Shown here one piece after another: positions 17,563-26,506 of a stretch of 64,000 nucleotides of DNA. Both the position numbers and the translations under genes were made by a program. The DNA is from Staphylococcus pettenkoferi (GTDB lineage Bacteria; Bacillota; Bacilli; Staphylococcales; Staphylococcaceae). Position 1 is the first letter of the stretch. The number at the start of each line of letters is the position of its first letter. The stretch covers positions 1 through 64,000 of the forward strand of contig NZ_JANSKK010000006.1 of NCBI RefSeq assembly GCF_026659735.1, in the 5' to 3' direction. The notes under the pieces are model-generated. The model searched no databases. It saw only the letters and a list, made by a program, of their open reading frames with translations, and had not been told where the DNA came from.

Positions 17563-18239
17563 GTCATCACCTCTTCTTCCTGAATACGACCGTCAAGAAT
17601 ATGGATGATACGATCCGCTTTCTCAGCCACTTCACGTTCGTGTGTGACTACAATAATCGTCGTATTAAGTTCTTTGTTAAGCTCTTCAAACAAATCAATA
17701 ATATCTTCGGAAGTCTTCTGATCCAGCGCACCTGTAGGCTCATCGGCAATGATGAACTCAGGGTTATTAATCACTGCACGCGCGATGGCGACACGTTGTT
17801 GCTGACCACCAGATAACTTGTTGGGAACGTGATTCTCTTTGTCATAGAGTCCAACTTGATGAAGTTTTTCCATCACACGCTTTTTACGTTCTTGAGATGA
17901 GAGTCCCGCATAAACGAGCGGGATGCTCACATTCTCCAAGATGGTATTGTTCTGAATCAGCTTAAAGTTTTGAAAGACGAATCCGACTGTCTTGTTTCGA
18001 ATTTCAGCTAGACGGTTATCTGACGTCTTTTTAAAACTTTCACCTTTAAACTGATAATCACCTTCGTAACCACGATCGATAAATCCTAATATGTTGATGA
18101 GCGTACTTTTACCGGAACCAGAAGGACCCATAATCGCAACAAACTCACCTTCGTGCACATTGAGGCTGATATCTTTCAAGATGTGATTGGTCTGATCGCC
18201 ATTCTTGAAAGAACGATTGATATCTTTGAGTTCAATCAT
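17559..18239 (-). CDS. ABC transporter ATP-binding protein (MacB/YknY-like)
   Basis: A 226-residue ATPase of the LolD/MacB class. Walker A is GPSGSGKS (residues 38-45), the Q-loop is FVFQNFKL, the signature is LSGGQQQRVAIARA, Walker B is FIIADEPTGALD, and the H-loop is VVTHERE. It overlaps both neighbours by four bases, so the three genes are translated as a unit. It powers the mechanotransmitting permease. Confidence 0.95.
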   Translation of the reverse strand: MIELKDINRSFKNGDQTNHILKDISLNVHEGEFVAIMGPSGSGKSTLINILGFIDRGYEGDYQFKGESFKKTSDNRLAEIRNKTVGFVFQNFKLIQNNTILENVSIPLVYAGLSSQERKKRVMEKLHQVGLYDKENHVPNKLSGGQQQRVAIARAVINNPEFIIADEPTGALDQKTSEDIIDLFEELNKELNTTIIVVTHEREVAEKADRIIHILDGRIQEEEVMT

Positions 18240-19330
18240 GATGACACCTCAACTTTGTCTCCATCATTTAAAGTTTTCTTAGGATCTTTCAAGACTTTGT
18301 CGCCTGGTTTCAAGCCTTTCTTCACGTAAACTTGACCGTTCGCTTTATTCACTTGGATATCACGTTTATGCACTTTATGATGCTTGTCGACAACAAAGAC
18401 TTTATCATCTTTCGTCAACGCAGATTTAGGTAATTTCATCGTCTTAAGTGGCACATCCGCTTGCATTGAGAATCCAGCTCTGACTGGAATATCGATGTCA
18501 CCAATCATCACTGAATATTTAGATGAATTGTTAGAACTACCGCCACTAGGGTCGTTATCTACTGGATTACCGCTAGCGCCTTCACCTTCGCCACCAGCAG
18601 ATTCTCCTGCTGAATCTGATTTATCATAGCTTGTTGGTAATTCACTAATCTTCGTAATCTTACCTTTACCAGTCTTACCATTGTTATCAACTTTGACATT
18701 CACTTTGTCGCCTTCCTTAATCTTATCGAGATCAAATTCAGAGACAGTTGATTTCAATTGTGGTTCAGTAGAGATCAATTTCAAGATTGGTTGACCTTCA
18801 CTTGCGTCGTTCTTGCTCTTGATGTCGACTTTACCATCGAATGACGCATACGTACTGTCATTCACTTGTTTATCATGTTTAGACAATTGTTGTTGAGCTT
18901 CATTAAGCGCACTTTGGTCTTGATTTAATTTCTTCTGTAAATCATTGTTGTTCGGTTCTTGGTTAATCTTCTGATAGTCGTCGTTCACCGCACTTTGCGC
19001 GTCATCCACTTTATCCGCAAGCTGTTGACGCTTACCTTGGTTCGTATCGTAGTTGATGAGCGGGTCACCTTGTTTCACCTCTTGGCCATCTTTCACTTGC
19101 ACATTAGTAAAAGTACCAATCTGACTGTTGTTCGTATATGTCTTCACTGCATTAGGGGCAGCCTTTCCTTCAAGATGTAACGCATCTTCATGTTTCATCT
19201 TGTATGTATCGTAACCTTTACTGCTATCGTCTTTGGAGCTATTGCCACTCACCTGTTTGAGTATTAAAGCAATTCCTAGCAATACTACGATGATAATAGC
19301 AATAATGATCCATAACCATTTGTTCTTCAC
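18236..19330 (-). CDS. Membrane-fusion adaptor subunit (MacA/YknX-like)
   Basis: A 364-residue HlyD/RND-type adaptor: an N-terminal anchor helix (about residues 4-24), a lipoyl-like half (VQVKDGQEVKQGDPLINYD), a coiled-coil hairpin rich in Asn/Gln (about 105-165), the second lipoyl half, a beta-barrel region, and an inserted Gly/Ser/Asp-rich linker (GGEGEGASGNPVDNDPSGGSS). The first gene of the exporter operon, with the divergent Yip1-like gene 238 bases away. In Gram-positives this subunit substitutes for the periplasmic adaptor. Confidence 0.9.
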   Translation of the reverse strand: MKNKWLWIIIAIIIVVLLGIALILKQVSGNSSKDDSSKGYDTYKMKHEDALHLEGKAAPNAVKTYTNNSQIGTFTNVQVKDGQEVKQGDPLINYDTNQGKRQQLADKVDDAQSAVNDDYQKINQEPNNNDLQKKLNQDQSALNEAQQQLSKHDKQVNDSTYASFDGKVDIKSKNDASEGQPILKLISTEPQLKSTVSEFDLDKIKEGDKVNVKVDNNGKTGKGKITKISELPTSYDKSDSAGESAGGEGEGASGNPVDNDPSGGSSNNSSKYSVMIGDIDIPVRAGFSMQADVPLKTMKLPKSALTKDDKVFVVDKHHKVHKRDIQVNKANGQVYVKKGLKPGDKVLKDPKKTLNDGDKVEVSS

Positions 19331-19568
19331 GTTCTAACTCCTCCCTTAAGATTTTTCAACTGTGATTATAGCATATATACAGTTGTAAAAAAACTATTCT
19401 TCGGGAATTTTACGAAATTGATTATTTAAATATGATTTCGTTTATTAGTTGTGACGAATAAAGACAACTATTTCATATCTTTTGTCGATAAAATTCCATT
19501 ATTATATTCCAATAAATAGCTTTTAATGTTACTGTGAAAGTGATTACATATAGAGGAGGACTTAGTTC

Positions 19569-20174
19569 ATGGAGAATTCGAAATTACCCTTTGCCGATCA
19601 TTTCGCTAAACTAAGAGAGCATCCGAAGTGGTTGGTTAAGTTAATCGCTTTCTTAATTATTTCATTTTTTGTAACTTGGCTTGGAAGCATCGCTACTGAT
19701 CAGACTAAAATGCTCAAAAAAAGTGGGGCTGATCAGCAAGCCATAGATACGTATAATCAATTCCATTGGCCTATGATAATTGGTGTAACAATAGGGAACT
19801 TTATCTGGCTTACATTAATTGCTTTCTTAATCTTTTTAGTCATTTCCAAAATTATGAAATCGGATGTTCCAGCATTAAGTATCTTTTCTGCATCGCTTTC
19901 TTATAATATTATTGTTTATACTTTTGTGCTCATAGTTAACGCCATTCAAGCCATTGCTGGAATTGATATGGGAGAATATAACATTTCAAGTCTTAATATC
20001 TTTGATAAAGGCAATGGTTTCTTAGGTGCAATTAAATTACAACATTTCTTAGCTGCTTATGTAATTGGTTTATATTATTACTTTACTGCTAAACTTTCTA
20101 AAAAATCAGCAGTTATTTGGGCTATCGTTGCATTGATTGTTCTTATTGCAATAGGAATGATGAATGCAGGTTAA
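19569..20174 (+). CDS. Yip1-family membrane protein (YknW-like)
   Basis: A 201-residue protein with a short cytoplasmic start and five hydrophobic segments, the layout of Yip1-domain proteins such as Bacillus YknW, whose gene is part of the yknWXYZ operon. Here it is divergent from the YknXYZ-like genes. GGAGGA precedes the ATG. A role in assembling the exporter is inferred from context only. The terminator follows at 20216-20251. Confidence 0.7.
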   Translation: MENSKLPFADHFAKLREHPKWLVKLIAFLIISFFVTWLGSIATDQTKMLKKSGADQQAIDTYNQFHWPMIIGVTIGNFIWLTLIAFLIFLVISKIMKSDVPALSIFSASLSYNIIVYTFVLIVNAIQAIAGIDMGEYNISSLNIFDKGNGFLGAIKLQHFLAAYVIGLYYYFTAKLSKKSAVIWAIVALIVLIAIGMMNAG

Positions 20175-20215
20175 GTAATGTAATCAAGAAACGATACAAA
20201 ATCAATAGAAATATC

Positions 20216-20251
20216 TAACGGTCAGTGATTAACAATTGCTGACCGTTATTT
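20216..20251 (+). terminator. Rho-independent terminator after the Yip1-like gene
   Basis: TAACGGTCAG pairs with CTGACCGTTA, followed by a T-rich tract. Confidence 0.85.
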
Positions 20252-20319
20252 TTGGTGTTGTACTTTCCACCAGACTTCTAAAAATGATTATAGAAAAGAT
20301 TCCTATTAGTACTAGTGAA

Positions 20320-20733
20320 CTAAGTATTCTTCTGTTTTTTAGACTTTATAATTTTAATAATCTCTCGGCCAGCTGATATCCAACCTACAAAAAATGCTAA
20401 GATGAGTGATTGCGCCATGAAACACATAATGACCGCACCAGAAGCATCTTGGATAACAAATATATCAGCTGAAGCTTTCAAATCAATGAATAGTCGACTT
20501 AAAGCACACGAAATAAATATATTAGCACACTGTAACCCCGTAAATAACCAAAAATCTCTCTCCCATTTATAGAGAATGGCTATAAGTACGGGTATGAGCC
20601 CTACAATAAAGAGCAATATATATGAAATATCAAATAAAAAATCACTTTCTAAAACTGAAGGAATACACATATATGCAACATATAAGAAATTAAAAGGAAA
20701 GCCAAATAGAATCATTAATATAAAACGTCTCAT
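20320..20733 (-). CDS. Integral membrane protein of unknown function
   Basis: A 137-residue protein with four predicted helices and a Lys-rich C-terminus (KIIKSKKQKN). I start it at the ATG whose last two bases begin the upstream gene's stop (ATGA overlap, 20730-20733), with GAGAGGATGGG as ribosome site; the earlier in-frame ATG at 20745 sits on that site. It is coupled to the small membrane gene before it. Not recognised. Confidence 0.68.
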   Translation of the reverse strand: MRRFILMILFGFPFNFLYVAYMCIPSVLESDFLFDISYILLFIVGLIPVLIAILYKWERDFWLFTGLQCANIFISCALSRLFIDLKASADIFVIQDASGAVIMCFMAQSLILAFFVGWISAGREIIKIIKSKKQKNT

Positions 20734-20945
20734 TGCCAATCCCATCCTCTCTCTAATATAAATGAACCAATTTCCGTGTCTATCATAATAGTGAATATAA
20801 TAATCACAAGCATGACAAAAGGTAAGAATACGAATGCGAATACTCTACCTGCATCATTTTCTATTTGATGCGTTTTATAGAATATAAAATGAATGATTAA
20901 ATACATAATCATAAATAGAATTGCGATCAAATAATGACCTGACAT
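20730..20945 (-). CDS. Small two-helix membrane protein
   Basis: A 71-residue protein with two long hydrophobic segments (about residues 3-21 and 34-54), ending GWDWQ. GAGGAGG precedes the ATG. It overlaps the following gene by four bases. The 367 bases upstream (20946-21312) are AT-rich and hold no gene I can support apart from the terminator at 21171-21207. Function unknown. Confidence 0.68.
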   Translation of the reverse strand: MSGHYLIAILFMIMYLIIHFIFYKTHQIENDAGRVFAFVFLPFVMLVIIIFTIMIDTEIGSFILERGWDWQ

Positions 20946-21170
20946 ATTACTCCTCCTCTTAATGATTGGTAGCTCTAATGTTATATATCCGATTAAACAT
21001 TTTGGATTAACGTTTGTAGTAGTAAAAATATATTCACAAAATAATACATTTAAATCAAGACAACAATTATAAATATAATAAATATTTATAATTAAAGGAT
21101 ATATTAGTTATATCATAATTATAACTACTCATCCCCCCCTAGTATTTATATTTAGTTCAAAAGCAATTAA

Positions 21171-21207
21171 AAAGACTTGTATCCTAATCATCTAGGAACA
21201 AGCCTTT
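21171..21207 (-). terminator. Terminator after the M48 peptidase gene
   Basis: AAAGACTTGTATCCTA pairs with TAGGAACAAGCCTTT with two mismatches, then T residues on the minus strand. Confidence 0.75.
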
Positions 21208-21312
21208 AAAATTACCTACTTAATCTCAGCACAACTTTGGAGGACGTTCAGTAAAAATTTGATGCTCTAGTTTCTTTTAATTTCATACTTTTTTAACCGT
21301 AAATCTATCACT

Positions 21313-22068
21313 CTAATTCTTTTTCTCATCTTTAGACACTATATCTAAATTCTTTAAACGCTCATTTAGACTTGGATGAGAGGATAAGGCGCCTCGTTTT
21401 TTATTGTTAATGGGTTCTAATTTGGCTAATTGTTGAAATGCATGCTCGATATCCTCTTTACCAACGTATTTAGCTCCGTAACTATCGCATTTCAACTCGA
21501 TATGTCTTCTATACCTAAAAGCCCCCGCTAAACCTGAAAGATAGACAATGACGAATATCACAACAAAAGCAATAATAGCTATAGCGTTGTTTGGTAATGA
21601 AAAGATATCCAGTAATATTGAAACAATGAGTGGTACTAATGCAATCGCACTCAAAGAGGCTAGTTGCATTTTTAAAGGATCATTATCTTTAATATGACTG
21701 TACTCATGCATAATAAAGAATCGTAACTCTTTATCTGATAGTTGGTTAAGAATACGGTTATCGATAATTATCGCAGATTTTCTTTTCTTCAGAGCGAATA
21801 AATTAGCTTTAAATGGTACATTCGCAGATATAATCTTGATATCTTTATCCTTTAATTCAGGCACAATTCTTTCAATAAATTCATTACTCACCTTCTCCTT
21901 ATTCGAAAAGATGATATCTATATGTGGTTTTACAAACGCATAGACAAATAGACCGAAAGCAAATATAAAGATGCATCTCATTTGCGCATTGTTAATAAAA
22001 GATAAATGGACCATTCCAAACTTAAGTAAAATAGCAATAATTAACAGTATTAACGAAACAACTCTCAT
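21313..22068 (-). CDS. M48-family membrane metallopeptidase
   Basis: A 251-residue zinc peptidase. HEYSH (HExxH) lies near residue 120 after FFIMHEYSH, and the third ligand Glu is in ELKCDSYGAKYV. There are two N-terminal and two central hydrophobic segments, and a C-terminal SSHPSLNERLKNL typical of the HtpX/Ste24/BlaR-like M48 group. Such enzymes cleave membrane or misfolded proteins, with the catalytic domain facing the cytoplasm in HtpX. The ribosome site is weak (AAAGGGATT). It is followed by the two small membrane genes at 20.3-20.9 kb, whose relation is unclear. Confidence 0.85.
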   Translation of the reverse strand: MRVVSLILLIIAILLKFGMVHLSFINNAQMRCIFIFAFGLFVYAFVKPHIDIIFSNKEKVSNEFIERIVPELKDKDIKIISANVPFKANLFALKKRKSAIIIDNRILNQLSDKELRFFIMHEYSHIKDNDPLKMQLASLSAIALVPLIVSILLDIFSLPNNAIAIIAFVVIFVIVYLSGLAGAFRYRRHIELKCDSYGAKYVGKEDIEHAFQQLAKLEPINNKKRGALSSHPSLNERLKNLDIVSKDEKKN

Positions 22069-22157
22069 TAATCACAAAATCCCTTTATTAAAGTATTTAA
22101 GTTGAAATTAGTATTTCTTTCAAATAACAGTTCATTCTCTATATTCCTAAACCAACC

Positions 22158-23114
22158 TTATTTCTCTCCAGCCAACTTCTTATAGAAATACTGCGCCACA
22201 ACGATATCTACAATCGCGAGTCCTACTGATTTAAAGACTGTGACTTCGTCATCATTGTCACGTCCTGTAAGTTCGCCACTAACAATGCGACCGAGTTCAC
22301 CGTAAAGCGCATCTTCTTCAAATTTTCCAGCTTTTATCGCTTCAATAAAGTCGCCTGTCTCTTCTAGTGCAGCGTTTTCAGACTCTACAGCCACTTTATC
22401 AGCGTTAGCTAAGACGTCGCTTGGAAGTTCTTGCATATCTGGTTTGAACGAACCTACCGCATTTAAGTGAACGCCGGCATCTAACTTTCCTTCAAATACA
22501 GGATTAGGTGAATTCGTTGCTGTGACTACGACGTCAGCGCCTTTCATCGCGTCATTCACATCTTCAAACACTTCTGTATCGAGGTGATCGAAACGTGCTT
22601 TCATTTCATCCGCAAAGCGCACGGCTTTCTCATGCGTACGGTTGAAGAAATGGATACGTTTGATATCACGCACAGCAAGGACCGCTTCAATTAACCCCTC
22701 TGCTTGCTCACCTGTTCCAATGATGCACAACGTGTCAGCGTCTTCGCGTGCCATGTACTGCGTTGCGACGCCTGAGATTGCACCCGTTCTGATCTTAGTT
22801 AAAAATGCCCCATCGAGTACAGCGAGTGTTTCCCCTGTTTCGTGATCTGTCAGCATCACGGAACCTTCGATCGTTTGTTTACCGCGTTGTGGATTGCCTG
22901 GTACGAAACTGACAATCTTCACACCTGTTGCCTGTAATTCATCACAAATCGCAGGCATCACTAAGTAGCGGTTATCGTCGTTAAATGGTAAGGTGTAACG
23001 GAGTGGCGTTTCTGTCTTTCCTTCTGAATAGGCTTGTAACGCTTGTCCTGTGACCTCCACCACTTCTCGCATATCTAGTACATCACGTTGTTCTTGCGCA
23101 CTAATATATTTCAT
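22158..23114 (-). CDS. Ornithine cyclodeaminase/mu-crystallin family protein
   Basis: A 318-residue NAD(P)-dependent enzyme with the Rossmann motif LCIIGTGEQA near residue 130, the substrate Lys in ASGVKIV-like ATGVKIVSF, TKIRTGAISGVATQYMA, and VTATNSPNPVF. Relatives include ornithine cyclodeaminase, archaeal alanine dehydrogenase, and SbnB of staphyloferrin B synthesis. No siderophore genes are nearby, so I do not assign a substrate. GGGAGCG precedes the ATG. Single gene. Confidence 0.85.
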   Translation of the reverse strand: MKYISAQEQRDVLDMREVVEVTGQALQAYSEGKTETPLRYTLPFNDDNRYLVMPAICDELQATGVKIVSFVPGNPQRGKQTIEGSVMLTDHETGETLAVLDGAFLTKIRTGAISGVATQYMAREDADTLCIIGTGEQAEGLIEAVLAVRDIKRIHFFNRTHEKAVRFADEMKARFDHLDTEVFEDVNDAMKGADVVVTATNSPNPVFEGKLDAGVHLNAVGSFKPDMQELPSDVLANADKVAVESENAALEETGDFIEAIKAGKFEEDALYGELGRIVSGELTGRDNDDEVTVFKSVGLAIVDIVVAQYFYKKLAGEK

Positions 23115-23310
23115 CGTATTCGCTCCCTTTCCTTATTAGTCATCTCTCTCATCATCTTGTAGTGATATGAGCTATTATGTATAAAATGATTTCCTTAAAA
23201 TCTTACGAAGTACTTTTACCGTCTGGATTACGCACTTTTTAACTTATTTCTACTTCTACCCTTTTCAAAATATAATTTAACTTATCACTATCATAACAAA
23301 TGAACATAAA

Positions 23311-23345
23311 TTAAGCTGAAGTATGACTGTAATCACACTCCAGCT
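23311..23345 (-). terminator. Terminator of the TetR operon
   Basis: AGCTGAAGTATGA and TCACACTCCAGCT pair with a few mismatches, downstream of the TetR stop on the minus strand. The rest of 23115-23441 shows nothing supportable. Confidence 0.6.
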
Positions 23346-23441
23346 CGCTATTATATTCATAATCATTTTTTTAACGTGTTTCTTCTTATTATAAAGTACA
23401 CCCAACTTATAAAGTACGCTCAACACTTTTACATAAAGCAT

Positions 23442-23993
23442 CTACTGTTGATGATAAAGTTCGTACATCTTCAGTATCAATCTGAGCATTTTATCAATAT
23501 ACGCCTCATCTAATACTTCAGGCTTAATAATCAAATTGAAATAAATCGGCGAGAAGATTAAATCGATAAATAAATCTTCATCATCTATCGTCGTATAGGT
23601 CTCAATGATATCTTTCAACACGCTACGTTTCTCGCTAAAGTAAGCCTCCATGAAACGCATCTTGGCCTCTTTATGGTACTGATTGATCAAGATTTCCATC
23701 ACTGCAATGCCTAAATTGGATTTATAGATGTGCATGACGTGAATGAGAAACTGATACAAATCGTCATACAAACTCACAGGATGGGGTTTGTAAGTCTCGG
23801 TCTGTTCAAGAAACATGTCGATGATGATAAAAGACTTGTCAGACCAACGTCGATAAATCGTTGTCTTCGATACACCGGACTGATTCGCAATCTGATCAAC
23901 GGTCATATCATGATAATGTTGTTTACTTAAAATATCGTCTATTGCGTTAAATACTTTCTGATTAACCGTGGGATCTTTGGGTCTCCCTGCCAT
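23442..23993 (-). CDS. TetR-family transcriptional regulator
   Basis: A 183-residue repressor with the N-terminal helix-turn-helix (TVDQIANQSGVSKTTIYRRW, residues about 32-51) and a helical ligand domain. The start is the ATG at 23993; the frame overlaps the end of the upstream DUF3147 gene by 32 bases, and the ribosome site GAGGTGG lies inside that gene. It is last in a three-gene operon whose promoter contains a palindrome (24760-24775), so autoregulation is likely. Confidence 0.9.
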   Translation of the reverse strand: MAGRPKDPTVNQKVFNAIDDILSKQHYHDMTVDQIANQSGVSKTTIYRRWSDKSFIIIDMFLEQTETYKPHPVSLYDDLYQFLIHVMHIYKSNLGIAVMEILINQYHKEAKMRFMEAYFSEKRSVLKDIIETYTTIDDEDLFIDLIFSPIYFNLIIKPEVLDEAYIDKMLRLILKMYELYHQQ

Positions 23994-24360
23994 GTGCGCC
24001 ACCTCTTCTATGTGCTATCAACTCGACTAGCTCAAACACAATCATTGCAGTGACAAACCATGCGATAAATCCAACGATGATGCTCAATAGCCACATGCCT
24101 GTGTAAGTCAACATGATCCATGTCACTAATATATTGGCTAGTACACCTATCATACCAAAGACTGCACCACGACTCACGTGCATCGCTACTTTATCGCCAA
24201 ATTCGTAGCCGGAGAGATACATCGATACGAGATAAACTGCTGGGAATGTTGCGAAGATACCTCCAAACTCTCTCCAGGGTATGACCATAGATATAATGTA
24301 ACTTAAGGCAACTGCTGAGCCGCCGAGTACAAATTTAATGACAAGTGATTTCACTGACAT
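23962..24360 (-). CDS. DUF3147-family membrane protein (second copy)
   Basis: A 132-residue protein with four helices and the motif GGIFATFPAVYL, shared with GGIIATMPAVYL in the preceding gene. The two are paralogues of the DUF3147 family. It ends in a His/Arg-rich tail (HRRGGAHGRETQRSHG). AGGAGAGCG precedes the ATG. It lies nine bases after its paralogue's stop codon and overlaps the TetR gene. Paired four-helix proteins of this kind may form a dimeric pore or carrier, but this is inference. Confidence 0.78.
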   Translation of the reverse strand: MSVKSLVIKFVLGGSAVALSYIISMVIPWREFGGIFATFPAVYLVSMYLSGYEFGDKVAMHVSRGAVFGMIGVLANILVTWIMLTYTGMWLLSIIVGFIAWFVTAMIVFELVELIAHRRGGAHGRETQRSHG

Positions 24361-24369
24361 TCGCTCTCC

Positions 24370-24732
24370 TTACATTAAATGTTTGATTCCGAAAAATGCA
24401 CAAGATAATACGAGCCAAAATAAGACTGCAAACACGGTTCCGCGTTGGAAGCCTTTATTCTTAATATAATAGGCAGTCACAAATACCGTAACGATACATG
24501 CAACAATACCTAGAATCGCTCCTGAACTTAAGTGAATCGACATGTTGACGAGCGTTTGTCCTCGATGGTCAATCGCAAGTGCAATCACTGCTGCGAGATA
24601 AACTGCTGGCATTGTCGCAATGATGCCACCGATCTTACCTCCAACTTTCTTCGCGAGCACTGATGCGGCCGCTACGGCAAGCCCACCTATTAGAAATCTC
24701 AAGATTAAACTAACGAGTGATATGCCAAACAT
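24370..24732 (-). CDS. DUF3147-family membrane protein (first copy)
   Basis: A 120-residue protein with four hydrophobic helices and the same GGKIGGIIATMPAVYLAA core as its downstream paralogue. AAGGATG precedes the ATG. It is first gene of the operon DUF3147-DUF3147-tetR. The upstream palindrome lies between -35 and -10, so the TetR protein should repress it. Function unknown. Confidence 0.78.
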   Translation of the reverse strand: MFGISLVSLILRFLIGGLAVAAASVLAKKVGGKIGGIIATMPAVYLAAVIALAIDHRGQTLVNMSIHLSSGAILGIVACIVTVFVTAYYIKNKGFQRGTVFAVLFWLVLSCAFFGIKHLM

Positions 24733-24752
24733 CTTACATCCTTCTTCCTTCT

Positions 24753-24781
24753 ATTATAAAACGATACGTTTCGTTCACTAA
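24753..24781 (-). promoter_or_regulatory. Promoter with TetR-type operator
   Basis: On the minus strand a TATAAT (24753-24758) and a weak TTAGTG -35 (24776-24781) flank AACGATACGTTTCGTT (24760-24775), palindromic at 14 of 16 positions. An operator in the spacer would block RNA polymerase. Confidence 0.6.
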
Positions 24782-24839
24782 TTATAATAACGCCGTCACG
24801 GTAGGATGTAAATAGTAAATTTAATGTAAGGGCTTTCTT

Positions 24840-24941
24840 GGAGAAAGAAGGCAGAAATCTATGGTTTCGTAGTCTTTCCCCTCTACGATTCATAAAAGTG
24901 AAAACCCTTATGAATCCAACTCTCTACTGCGCTTCTTAAAG
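24840..24941. repeat. Dispersed structured intergenic repeat, copy 2
   Basis: The core GAAATCTATGGTTTCGTAG (24854-24872) sits inside GGAGAAAGA/TCTTTCCCC outer pairing, followed by TTCATAA...TTATGAA. It matches copy 1 over about 110 bases with gaps. The remainder of 24733-25132 has no supportable gene; a terminator lies at 25078-25117. Confidence 0.6.
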
Positions 24942-25077
24942 TAATTTACGGTAGTTTATGAGCGATGATCACATTAATTAATTGAAGAGAACAAAGTGGA
25001 TAATGATGAATGACAAAGTCCACGTTGTAGAGGCAGCACCGCGAAAACAATGATTCCTTCTTGTCCTACCATCAAAA

Positions 25078-25117
25078 AAAGAACCTAATGACAGGATTCA
25101 GCCCACATTAGGTTCTT
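25078..25117 (-). terminator. Terminator after the GNAT gene
   Basis: AAGAACCTAATG pairs perfectly with CATTAGGTTCTT, followed on the minus strand by a run of T. Confidence 0.88.
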
Positions 25118-25132
25118 CAAATTCAAATCATC

Positions 25133-25639
25133 TTATGCAATTTCAATGATAAAGCGACGTACTTCAGTCCCGTCTTCCATCACGCTCGGCTCGATTTCCT
25201 CGCCACCATTCTTCTCGATGACTTTAGCTGAAGACGTATTTGATTTCTCGCAAGTCACCAACGCCTCTTTCACATCAATACGTGATAGATAATCGAGCGC
25301 TTTCTTCAAGATCTTACTTCCATAACCTTGGCCGCGATAACTGCGACGCACGCCATAGCCAACATGACCGCCCACTTTCTTCAATTTGTGGTTTAAGTCA
25401 TGACGAATATTTGCCGCACCGATGATCGTTCCTTCAACGATGAGGAAATACGTCGTATTATCGATACTTTCATCATGTGACTTATTTGCTTCGAGCGACT
25501 TCACAAGATCTTCGAAGTCATCGTATTTCACGATGTCCGTCACACGTGGGACAACGAGTTCGTCATTATCGATCCACTCTTTAATATATTCACAATAACA
25601 TTCTTCATCCGCCATGGTTAATTCTCTAAATTCAGCCAT
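25133..25639 (-). CDS. GNAT-family N-acetyltransferase
   Basis: A 168-residue acetyltransferase. The acetyl-CoA loop is RRSYRGQGYGSKIL (Q/RxxGxG/A type) near residue 105, after the VGGHVGYGV strand, and a C-terminal ITCEKSNTSSAKVIEKNGGE-like segment is typical of the RimI/YjaB-like group with small-molecule or protein N-acetylation. AGGGGTG precedes the ATG. Substrate not predictable. The 25640-26004 stretch has no other supportable gene. Confidence 0.87.
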   Translation of the reverse strand: MAEFRELTMADEECYCEYIKEWIDNDELVVPRVTDIVKYDDFEDLVKSLEANKSHDESIDNTTYFLIVEGTIIGAANIRHDLNHKLKKVGGHVGYGVRRSYRGQGYGSKILKKALDYLSRIDVKEALVTCEKSNTSSAKVIEKNGGEEIEPSVMEDGTEVRRFIIEIA

Positions 25640-26004
25640 GTTGACACCCCTCTTTCTGCTAAGTCGTTATGAAATTTTTATTTTCATACAGCTCATTAAT
25701 TCTAACGAACTCATCTTAAGACTTTCTTAGGTAAAATGCAACCCTTTTAAGTAAGTTCTTGTATCCGCTGACACTTCCTTATTTAATTTCCTTGTATTTT
25801 AAAATATCTTATTACACACTCCAGTGATGCAAAAGAAATTGACTAATATTTAAATTCTCAGCAAACTATGTAATGAATTAACATTGTGAAAAAGGGTATT
25901 ATTACTAATGAGAACAAATTAATTTGCTATGTAATATACAGGAAAGATAGTCCACCTTACGATTCAACTCCAGAAAAGACAGAACAGAATGGAGGTTGTT
26001 CATT

Positions 26005-26445
26005 ATGAATAGTAATAATTCAAAAATCATGTTTGTATTCTTTGGTATATTGGCATGGCTATCAACGATGTTTTTATTTATTCTACCTACTTTAACGCCT
26101 TATCAAAAACATATTGAGAGTCAAAATGGTATTTCAGAAGGTTGGCTGGTCGTTCTACTGATTATTATTACATTAGCTTACCTAGCCATCATCGGATTAG
26201 ACTTAATTCATTCTTTCGCAACGCAAGTACTACAATTCGTCTTGCTAGTGCTTGTCGTGGTCTGCGCATTACCGTTTATTACGGCATTTATCATTATTTC
26301 ATTTATCATGGACATTAGTATCATGGAAATCTTTATTCCTATTCTTCTCGTCATCTTAACGATATTGTTACACATTATTTGGGTCGTGATTCCGTTTATG
26401 CAAAGTAAAGCGTTAAGAGAAGCACGAGAGAAGATGAAACGCTAA
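26005..26445 (+). CDS. Four-helix membrane protein of unknown function
   Basis: A 146-residue protein with four hydrophobic helices and a basic C-terminus (SKALREAREKMKR). GGAGG (25991-25995) fits the ATG at 26005; the TTG three codons earlier is too close. It ends at a terminator shared with the convergent kbl gene. Not recognised. Confidence 0.7.
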   Translation: MNSNNSKIMFVFFGILAWLSTMFLFILPTLTPYQKHIESQNGISEGWLVVLLIIITLAYLAIIGLDLIHSFATQVLQFVLLVLVVVCALPFITAFIIISFIMDISIMEIFIPILLVILTILLHIIWVVIPFMQSKALREAREKMKR

Positions 26446-26460
26446 ATCAAAGCACAACAA

Positions 26461-26494
26461 ATCCCCCGCTCGCTACAAATAGCAAACGGGGGAT
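26461..26494. terminator. Bidirectional terminator
   Basis: ATCCCCCG pairs with CGGGGGAT between convergent genes, with AT-rich tracts on both sides. Confidence 0.8.
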
Positions 26495-26506
26495 ATTTCA
26501 TGTCTA

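Noticed and set aside
24733..25132. A CRISPR array or insertion-sequence end near the repeat
   Set aside because: There is no regular repeat-spacer periodicity and no terminal inverted repeat or transposase; the similarity is limited to scattered single intergenic copies.
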